A DNA stretch of 64,000 nucleotides, from contig CAJOIF010000001.1 in NCBI GenBank assembly GCA_905234765.1, positions 207,572-271,571 on the forward strand. Direction: 5' to 3'. This stretch comes from an uncultured Bacteroidales bacterium. GTDB lineage: Bacteria; Bacteroidota; Bacteroidia; Bacteroidales; F082. Positions within the stretch are counted from its first letter, which is position 1. Each line of letters begins with the position of its first letter. The notes beneath the pieces are model-generated. The model was not told the DNA's origin. It ran no database searches and was given only the letters and a program-made list of their open reading frames with translations. Shown here piece by piece: positions 57,814 through 64,000 of this stretch. Made by a program: the position numbers and the translations under genes.

Positions 57814-59031
57814 TTATTTCGGATTATCCTCACCTTTAGTATTACCATTGGATGGATTATCAAATTCATAACCCGTGACAAATGTTTTTCCTTCGGGAAT
57901 CTCGCCATATAAACTAAATCCATTGCCCATAGCCAAACCATCGCTTGGATCCAACGGGTTGGTTCTAAACACACTCCTAAGTGAACGGCCATCATAAGAA
58001 CCTCTCAAAAAACCGCCGTTTCTCAGCCTATAGGGGTCGTAACCCATGGGGTTATCCCCCACACTTCCCAACACAGAGTTGGGCTGAAGCGATGCATAGC
58101 CCATTGAATCATTACCCATTCCAAACATGGTCATAAACTGACCATAGTCAAAGGAACTTGTCTCCTCGGCCTCACGGATGGAAGAGTCTGATACCTGAGC
58201 ACCATCGAGTTCTTTCGCCATCTCCATAAACTGATGAGGCTTGTACATCAAGAAGCCATGACCACCCGTCTCCTTATCGAATTCCTTTATCAACTCCACA
58301 CGCGGGCCAATTGTCTTACCCGATACCTTATACCACCAATCCTCTTTTCGGTCGTCGGTAACTATAACCAAGTCCTTGTTGTTTGCTTTGGCATAGTCAA
58401 TAGCCTGCTTCCACCAAACCAAATCGCCAAATGCATGACGCTTGCTTTTCTTCTCCTTTTCTTTCCAATCCGCATACCCAGGGGGTATATTCTCTTGGTA
58501 TCGTTTCTCACCCGTCTTGTAGATGTTATCCAAATCATACGCCTCATAGTCATCGCCCACTTTGCCATCATAAAGAGCCAGTATCTCTTCCAACAAAGCA
58601 TCATTATCATTCCCTTCAAATTCGGTTTTCCATTTCCTTATTTTTGCTGCTGTGCGATTTTTGAAGTTTTTGATATCCTTTCTGATTTGGTCTATGTTCA
58701 GAGCAGTGTCAGGTCTGAATTCTTTTAACTTCAGTTCCTTTTCGAGTATATCATCCATTTTTGAAACGTTAGTCAAAAGACCGTCAAAACCTTTTCTTAT
58801 ACTTTCAATAACGCTTATGCGGTTATTGAAAAACTCCATAGCCACCTGATAGGGCAACCAAAGATTGTCTTTGTGGGTTTTGAGGATTGCGAGCAGTTCA
58901 TCGCTACTCTGTTTTGAATAACGGCACATATTGAGAAGCGCGTTTGCATCAAGCACAAACACGCCTTCGTTCCATATACGTTTCCTTTCATCGTCAGATA
59001 AAGGAATATACTCTTTCAGCTTAGTCCTCAT
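57814..59031 (-). CDS. PIN-like nuclease-domain protein (PIN_8 type)
   Basis: 405 aa. PIN-type acidic residues appear in order: D28 in VFVLDANALLNM, E66 in YQVAMEFF, D203 in FGDLVWWKQAIDYA and D226/D227 in LVIVTDDRKEDWW. A charged helical insert lies at about 85-140. This fits the PIN_8 (DUF4935-like) family seen in defence loci. The last 110 residues are unusual: low-complexity, Gly/Asn/Ser/Asp-rich (GMGNDSMGYASLQPN; DPYRLRNGGFLRGSYDG) and probably disordered. First gene of the operon with HEPN, DUF262, HsdM, HsdS and AAA-TOPRIM. No convincing promoter motif seen upstream. Likely metal-dependent RNA or DNA nuclease. Confidence 0.83.
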   Translation of the reverse strand: MRTKLKEYIPLSDDERKRIWNEGVFVLDANALLNMCRYSKQSSDELLAILKTHKDNLWLPYQVAMEFFNNRISVIESIRKGFDGLLTNVSKMDDILEKELKLKEFRPDTALNIDQIRKDIKNFKNRTAAKIRKWKTEFEGNDNDALLEEILALYDGKVGDDYEAYDLDNIYKTGEKRYQENIPPGYADWKEKEKKSKRHAFGDLVWWKQAIDYAKANNKDLVIVTDDRKEDWWYKVSGKTIGPRVELIKEFDKETGGHGFLMYKPHQFMEMAKELDGAQVSDSSIREAEETSSFDYGQFMTMFGMGNDSMGYASLQPNSVLGSVGDNPMGYDPYRLRNGGFLRGSYDGRSLRSVFRTNPLDPSDGLAMGNGFSLYGEIPEGKTFVTGYEFDNPSNGNTKGEDNPK

Positions 59032-59077
59032 AAAACGAATGTATCAATGATTTACTTTATCTTCCTCCCCATCGTGA

Positions 59078-59117
59078 CCAAAACAAAAAGCAGCAAAACT
59101 GCCAAACGCCCTTCAAA
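59078..59117. repeat. Sequence shared by the 3' sides of both WbuC genes, copy B
   Basis: CCAAAACAAA followed by GCAAAACTGCCAAACGCC (59093-59110), as at 49728-49767. It lies between the second cupin gene and the PIN gene. Confidence 0.7.
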
Positions 59118-59127
59118 ACATCTTTCA

Positions 59128-59538
59128 TTACAACTTCAATATATCAGCATCTGTTAGCGGTTCCCATGGTCCATCCTTGCTTTCCAGCAAAACGGTATTC
59201 GGCTCCAAGCACCTCAACGAGTGCCACTGCCCGGCAGGAACATTTACAGCAACCACTTCGCCATTGGGCGACAGCTCGATCGAATCCGTACAAATCCTTT
59301 CCAGTTCGTCATAAAACTCAATCACAAACCGACCTCTGAGGCAAGCAATGGTCTCGGAGGTCTTTTGATGCCGATGGATGGGCATCACTGTGCCAGGCTC
59401 AATCGCGTTGAGCATACGCTGGCTCTTATCCTCAGCCGAGTTGCGCAAATCATAGTTCATCCTGAGCCGTGGCGATACCTTGGCTTGCTCTGAAATAGTA
59501 TCTAATAGTGCTTGCGTTATTATAATATTCGTGTTCAT
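59128..59538 (-). CDS. WbuC family cupin, copy 2
   Basis: 136 aa (MNTNIIITQALLDTISEQAK). It has the same layout as copy 1: VSPRLRMNYDLRN, VMPIHRHQKTSETIACLRGR with the metal-binding histidines, and GQWHSLRCLEPNTVLLESKD. Predicted metal-binding cupin of the O-antigen/capsule type; substrate unknown. It follows a decayed nucleotidyltransferase and a PglE-like gene, a setting more typical for glycan modification than that of copy 1. The matching sequence after both stop codons shows that the two copies share ancestry beyond the coding region. Confidence 0.88.
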   Translation of the reverse strand: MNTNIIITQALLDTISEQAKVSPRLRMNYDLRNSAEDKSQRMLNAIEPGTVMPIHRHQKTSETIACLRGRFVIEFYDELERICTDSIELSPNGEVVAVNVPAGQWHSLRCLEPNTVLLESKDGPWEPLTDADILKL

Positions 59539-59553
59539 TCGTATAATTCGTGT

Positions 59554-60642
59554 TCAATTTAATGTTGGATTCTTGTCAAACAGAAACCCAGTAGCTTGTA
59601 TCCATAAAGCATGAGGCATTGAAATAGGTGAAAAATAATGATACTTCCATCCAGCTCGTAATGTATTACCGACTAAACCTAATTTCCCTTTCACGCCATG
59701 AAGCGTTTTATGCAAAGCCAAAGAAGCCCAAATGTCGGCCAGCATTTTCTTTTCGGGCTTCGATAATGCGTCTTCCGTAATCTCACCTAACAGCAACCTG
59801 CCCATCTGCTGATAGGCATCATAAAACTTACGAAACTTAAATTCATCAATCAAGGCATCAAGTACGTACCAGTCAATTTCATCCTTGTGCTTACGACTAA
59901 ACATCAACCAGTCCAACACATGCCGCTACGTCAGCCCTTCGTGAAGAAAATGAGAATAAGCATGTTCTATCAGAAACAGTGCTGATACCATAGCTGAAGG
60001 ATGCCATAATTCAGTCCCTTCAAACCGAACATCCTCATTCCGGCCTTGAGCCGGAATCTCCCTTATCATTCCCTGTAGCATCACTTCCAATCTACGTAAA
60101 ATCTTGTTGCCACGAAATGGCACCATGTACCGATGGCTTTCCACGGCAAAGCCTGGCATATAAAAAGCACTATTTTTATAAAATCCACGCTCCACTTTAA
60201 ACCCACCTTCTTCCATCAACTGGTTACCTTTCTCCCACACCTCCTCGTCACCTTCTTCGGGCAAAAGAAAACAATCCACATCAGAGCTTATTCTATGTTG
60301 CGGTTTTGGGTAACATTCCGAAACCACAAAGCCTTTCAGTATGTATGTTCGGATATTGTTCTGATGGAACAACAGTGCCATTTTGCAGGACTCGTTCCAC
60401 TGATGGTTGAAGCGTTCCTCTTCCAACTGTACCTCCCCTATCCATCGCAACCAGGTTGTCAACGGAGGACGTAAAGCTGACGGCAATTGTTCAACGCCAT
60501 CAAACACAACGGCAAAAAGCCCTTGTTGCTTAGCAAGAGCTTCGACTGGTTCTCAGTCAATGTCTTTTGAGATTTTCGCGTCTTTCGATGTTCCAATCCC
60601 AAATCTGACAAGTTGCAGTAAAGCGTCTTTAGATGATAGCAC
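59554..60642 (-). pseudogene. Nucleotidyltransferase-family gene with two in-frame stops
   Basis: One frame of 363 codons reads as a typical NTP_transf_5-type protein but is broken twice. From GTG 60642: KDALLQLVRFGIGTSKDAKI ... KDID, then TGA (60553-60555) where Trp is expected, then EPVEALAKQQGLFAVVFDGV, TYILKGFVVSECYPKP and the nucleotidyltransferase acidic motif RISSDVDCFLLP. A TAG (59926-59928) interrupts HFLHEGLT-RHVLDWLMFSRK, and the frame then runs to 59554. The same phase is kept throughout, so these are two nonsense changes rather than frameshifts. It overlaps the end of the upstream aminotransferase. Neighbouring genes use TGA and TAG as ordinary stops, so recoding is unlikely. The family is often in glycan clusters. 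Confidence 0.85.
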
Positions 60643-61882
60643 TCTTGATAGTATCAACTATATATCTCACTTCCTCTTCGCTGACGCACGGCCCTGAAGG
60701 CACACACAAGCCTACTTTGAAGAAATGCTCCGAAACGCCATTCACGTATGCAGGTGCATCTTTGTAGCACGGCTGCTTGTGCATAGGTTTCCACAGTGGA
60801 CGGGCTTCCACCTGAGCTGCATCAAGAGCCATACGAAGAGCTTCGACATTGGTGTTGGGTTCACAGTCAGTATGGGCATTGTCGGTGGCATGAACCAGTC
60901 CTGCCGCACCACCGATGGCACCTTGAACCACCTGCTTGTAGGCGTTTTCCTGGCCTTTCACTTTTAAAGTCGGGTCAACGGTCAGCGTAATCAACCAAAA
61001 GTTGCTGTCGTAACGCTCATCAGGGTTGTCATGAACCTCAATTCCCTTTACGTCTTTCAGCAATTCCTTATAGAGTTCTTTCAATTTCTTGTGATGTGCA
61101 ATATGGTCATCCACCACGGTCATCTGCCCGCGACCAATGCCAGCACATACGTTAGAAAGCCGGTAGTTATAACCTATTGCCTCGTGATGATAATAAGGAT
61201 AAGCCTCACGTGCTTGGGTGGAGTACCACATAATCTTGTTCTTGTCCTCTAACGTCTCGCAAATCAAAGCACCGCCACCGCTGGTGGTAATCATCTTGTT
61301 GCCATTAAAGCTCAACACGCCAAACTTACCGAATGTACCTAACACACGACCTTGCCAACGGCTTCCAAATCCTTCAGCAGCGTCTTCAATCACAGGGATG
61401 TCATACTTCTCTGCTATGGCCATAATCTTGTCAATCTGATAAGGCATACCGTACAGCGCAACAGGAACTATTGCCTTGGGCTTCTTGCCTGTCTTAGCAA
61501 TCCTATCCTTAATAGCTTCTTCCAGCAAATCAGGATCCATATTCCATGATTCCTTTTCAGAGTCCACAAAAACAGGCGTAGCGCCAAGATAAGTAATCGG
61601 GTGCGAAGAAGCGCAGAACGTAAATGATTGTACACAAACCTCATCGCCAGCTTTTACGCCACAAGCAATCAAAGCCAAATGGACAGCTGCCGTACCAGCA
61701 GACAAAGCCACCACATCGCGGTTTTCACCTGCAAATTTCTTTAAATCTTCTTCAAAGGCGTTCACATTTGGGCCCAACGGTACAACCCAGTTGGTATCAA
61801 AAGCTTCCTTGATGTATTTCTGTTCAAGTCCTGCTTCGCTCATGTGAGCCAAGCAGAGGTATATACGTTTTCTTTCAGACAT
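60629..61882 (-). CDS. PglE-like sugar-nucleotide aminotransferase, copy 2
   Basis: 417 aa, PLP lysine K196 in SFNGNKMITTSGGG. HMSEAGLEQKYIKEAFDTNW at the N-terminus and EARPLWKPMHKQ near the C-terminus match copy 1 and resemble PglE. It lacks the Asn/Glu hexamer-coded loop of copy 1 (it has AGENRDVVALSAG there). Predicted to make an amino sugar nucleotide for surface glycans. It starts 42 bp after the AbiH gene and its end overlaps the decayed nucleotidyltransferase. No glycosyl or phosphoglycosyl transferase is beside it, so it may act with the PglC-like enzyme 18 kb away or be a leftover of a reshaped glycan locus. Confidence 0.9.
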   Translation of the reverse strand: MSERKRIYLCLAHMSEAGLEQKYIKEAFDTNWVVPLGPNVNAFEEDLKKFAGENRDVVALSAGTAAVHLALIACGVKAGDEVCVQSFTFCASSHPITYLGATPVFVDSEKESWNMDPDLLEEAIKDRIAKTGKKPKAIVPVALYGMPYQIDKIMAIAEKYDIPVIEDAAEGFGSRWQGRVLGTFGKFGVLSFNGNKMITTSGGGALICETLEDKNKIMWYSTQAREAYPYYHHEAIGYNYRLSNVCAGIGRGQMTVVDDHIAHHKKLKELYKELLKDVKGIEVHDNPDERYDSNFWLITLTVDPTLKVKGQENAYKQVVQGAIGGAAGLVHATDNAHTDCEPNTNVEALRMALDAAQVEARPLWKPMHKQPCYKDAPAYVNGVSEHFFKVGLCVPSGPCVSEEEVRYIVDTIKSAII

Positions 61883-61924
61883 ATTATGTTTGTTTAATTG
61901 ATTAATTCTTTGTGAGTAACCTAA

Positions 61925-63160
61925 TTACTTTATTCCCAACGGGTCTTTAGTAATGTCAATTAAAAGGTTCTTTGCCTTATAATGACGTGGTTGAAAAAGT
62001 CTCCCCACATGGGCTTCTAACAGACGCGAATCGAACCCCGAAATGGTTTGCCGCTTCGGTGCTGGTACTGCCACCTTACCTTCTTTCTGGAACACCGCCA
62101 TCACATTCTCAAAATTATCTTGCAGATTCTCTTTCTTGGGATTATTAAATATGTTTTGCGAGCCTGGATTGTTACAAAAATTGACGTAAATTCGGTTCTC
62201 ATAATCCTTGTAACTTTTCTCGTCAATGCCAATGGCTGCCATTAATTCGCGTTTGCGCTTTCTTTTTAAAGTGTGCTTCTGTATCTCCGCCAATTGCTCT
62301 ATTCCCTTTTCATAGGTGAAATACAATATCCTAACAGTATTATCAACCTTTATTCGCTTTCCTATTTCATTCCACCAGCTCTGGTCGGTCATCCCAAGTG
62401 ATACGCCATAAATTGAAATAATACCGCTTTGAGCAATTACTTCACGGCATTGACGGTCTATCATGGTTCCAAGATTGCTGTTGGTTTGTGGCTTGACAAG
62501 CAGGTCAAGCACACTTTCCTCTGCGGCCAGTTTCTTGTTGGCTATTTGATCCACATTGTCAACGCCAAGAACAATATTCCGGTTTTTTATGTCTTGATGG
62601 ATATGTAGACATCCGTCAAAATGAAAAGTCATGGCACGATCTAAACCCAACACACCACCGACACCTATTTTTTCCATATCAGCAATACGGTTGAACGTAT
62701 CGGTGTAATTGAAACTCAATATTCTTACGCGATTGTCGTTTACCCGAACAAACAGTTTGTTAAAATCCTCTATTTCACTCGGTGTCAGATGCAGCCAAGG
62801 TTTCATCAGGTCTTGATATAATGTCTTGGTAGGATTGTCAAAATTTTCCACATCTGAAAAACGATAGGCATAATCAATATACTCCATCAAATGATTATAC
62901 ACGTCCATGTAAACTGTATTGTAATCCTCTGCTGAATCGTATTCTTCAGTCACCTTGCCTAAAGCAATTTCCATGTCCGACCATAATTCCGTACGATGCT
63001 CCAAGAGGGCATTATACAAATTGATACGAAACTTGTTTACAATCTCTGGTTCATCATCATTTGGAACTAGCTGCAGATAATATTCATAAAAATGGGCATA
63101 CGAAGTAGGAATGCCCTGGTTGATATCGAAACCATTCCCTATTATATGTGTTATATTCAT
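61925..63160 (-). CDS. AbiH family abortive-infection protein
   Basis: 411 aa. The family signature is at the N-terminus: MNITHIIGNGFDINQGIPTS followed by YAHFYEYY. RVRILSFNYTDTFNRI and MTFHFDGCLHIHQD in the middle and IISIYGVSLGMTDQSWW after it are also typical of AbiH. AbiH proteins stop phage growth at the cost of the host cell; the mechanism is not well known. It lies between an AAA_13 ATPase and the PglE-like gene, all in one direction, and belongs to the defence island. The basic stretch LKRKRKREL at about 315-325 is notable but of unknown use. Confidence 0.9.
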   Translation of the reverse strand: MNITHIIGNGFDINQGIPTSYAHFYEYYLQLVPNDDEPEIVNKFRINLYNALLEHRTELWSDMEIALGKVTEEYDSAEDYNTVYMDVYNHLMEYIDYAYRFSDVENFDNPTKTLYQDLMKPWLHLTPSEIEDFNKLFVRVNDNRVRILSFNYTDTFNRIADMEKIGVGGVLGLDRAMTFHFDGCLHIHQDIKNRNIVLGVDNVDQIANKKLAAEESVLDLLVKPQTNSNLGTMIDRQCREVIAQSGIISIYGVSLGMTDQSWWNEIGKRIKVDNTVRILYFTYEKGIEQLAEIQKHTLKRKRKRELMAAIGIDEKSYKDYENRIYVNFCNNPGSQNIFNNPKKENLQDNFENVMAVFQKEGKVAVPAPKRQTISGFDSRLLEAHVGRLFQPRHYKAKNLLIDITKDPLGIK

Positions 63161-63240
63161 TCGCTTTATTTAGTCTTGAGACATAAACGTGGAATTCTAA
63201 TTATGAATTAATTATTTTCAATTCATGACACAATCACCGA

Positions 63241-64000
63241 CTATAACGGGCCAAGGCTATTCTTGAATCCCTTGATTTCATTCTCAATAGTTTCAAGTAA
63301 ATTCATAGCACTCTCAACTTCTTTCTGGTTGAAATTGGGCATCGGAGCCGAACCGTGAGACAATGAATGAATTAACATTTTTTCGTAGAAATGAAACTCC
63401 TTCACAAAACTAACTATTTTTTGCAAGTCAGCATTTGTTGAATACTTCTGTATCTCATCAGTTATTTTTTGCACCTTGTCGGCTGGTGTATCTGTTCCTT
63501 CGGCAATATCTTTAATCGCCTTGACCAAATCATTGGCATCATATAATTTCCCACTATGTTTTTTTACATACAGGGATTCGGACTTTACTAACCTAGCAAC
63601 AAGATTGGTAGCCATATGCACTTCCCCTAACTGGATGATTTTCGCCAGTTCATATATCACAGCCTCAAATCGTTTTCTTATCTCGTTGCCAACAGAATTT
63701 TGTTGTAAATATCCCTTGCTATACTCTAGCTTTATCGCACCTGTTGTCTTTAACTCCCCAAAATCGTAAATCTGTGGCCCACGTTGTGTCAGATACAGAT
63801 TATAAGTAAGCCAAGCTCCTAACTCATGTTTCTCTTCAATGCACTGATACAGCATATTATTGAAACCGATGCTATGAGTAAACAGTACCTTCTGGAATCC
63901 AGTGAACTTCGACAAAATGAATCTTGCCAAATAAAGCCGGTTACTATTATCCAAACTCGAAACCAAGTCATCAAGTACCAATAGTTTTTTCTTACCATCA
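63241..64000 (-). CDS. AAA_13 ATPase, C-terminal part (5' end outside window)
   Basis: The frame is open to the window edge and reads DGKKKLLVLDDLVSSLDNSN at the start, which is Walker B plus the D-loop; Walker A must lie beyond 64000. The visible 253 residues include FQKVLFTHSIGF (switch His), then IRKRFEAVIYELAKIIQ with R-x3-E, and LIHSLSHGSAPMP with a His-Gly near the end. The R-x3-E ... H order is the same as in the AAA_13 protein at 47599-48945, but the gap is longer. This is the RloC/PrrC-like ATPase group; a nuclease role is inferred. 80 bp precede the AbiH gene, so co-expression is possible. Confidence 0.78.
   Translation of the reverse strand, partial: DGKKKLLVLDDLVSSLDNSNRLYLARFILSKFTGFQKVLFTHSIGFNNMLYQCIEEKHELGAWLTYNLYLTQRGPQIYDFGELKTTGAIKLEYSKGYLQQNSVGNEIRKRFEAVIYELAKIIQLGEVHMATNLVARLVKSESLYVKKHSGKLYDANDLVKAIKDIAEGTDTPADKVQKITDEIQKYSTNADLQKIVSFVKEFHFYEKMLIHSLSHGSAPMPNFNQKEVESAMNLLETIENEIKGFKNSLGPL

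Noticed and set aside
59554..60642. TGA/TAG recoding or an alternative genetic code
   Set aside because: TGA and TAG end intact neighbouring genes, and only this gene has such internal codons, so ordinary nonsense mutation is simpler.

Overview
The window looks like a chromosomal segment of a Bacteroidota organism, most likely an uncultured gut-type member of the order Bacteroidales. Evidence: promoters fit the Bacteroidota TTG-N19-TAnnTTTG pattern, most genes lack a Shine-Dalgarno sequence, and the content is typical (GLUG and chitobiase-C-like surface modules, PglC/PglE-like glycan genes, WbuC cupins, four-helix-bundle protein, AAA/DUF4143 ATPase). I found no rRNA, tRNA, CRISPR array or insertion sequence.

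Region 1 (1-38287, minus strand) is one apparent operon of four giant secreted proteins, read from 38287 towards position 1: 1775 aa, about 1058 aa, 3055 aa, and at least 6824 aa (3' end outside the window). Each has a signal peptide. All carry an imperfect repeat of about 30-35 residues with the core [FY]-G-G-[GCSN]-N, followed by a GN[TP]xVxI-like strand: about 67 copies in the 3055-aa protein, about 31 in the roughly 1058-aa protein, and by extrapolation about 150 in the largest. Only the largest (distal) protein continues into a GLUG region and a conserved-looking C-terminal module. A good promoter, a perfect hairpin at the expected mRNA 5' end and a nine-G tract lie upstream.

Region 2 (38614-43594) holds a YfcC-type membrane transporter, an AAA/DUF4143-type ATPase with direct repeats in its promoter, and (minus strand) a PglC-like phosphoglycosyl transferase translationally coupled to a PglE-like aminotransferase.

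Region 3 (43662-45869, minus) is a small phage-lysis-like cassette: a 301-aa protein of unknown function, an M15 peptidase, a small membrane/coiled-coil protein and an overlapping lipoprotein-like gene. Three of the four have strong AGAAAGGA ribosome-binding sites, unlike the rest of the window.

Region 4 (46124-64000, minus) is a defence island mixed with glycan-type genes. Its core is a tightly coupled operon: PIN-like nuclease, HEPN-motif protein, DUF262 protein, HsdM, HsdS and an OLD-like AAA-TOPRIM protein. It has no HsdR. Around it are two AAA_13 ATPases with an R-x3-E...H arrangement resembling the PrrC/RloC anticodon nucleases, an AbiH protein, a WYL regulator, a truncated WYL fragment, and decayed genes. 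Two gene families occur twice in the window (PglE-like aminotransferase, WbuC cupin); the two cupins also share the sequence after their stop codons.

Most likely novel systems: the giant GGGN-repeat surface operon, and the HsdR-less methylase operon with PIN, HEPN, DUF262 and AAA-TOPRIM partners.
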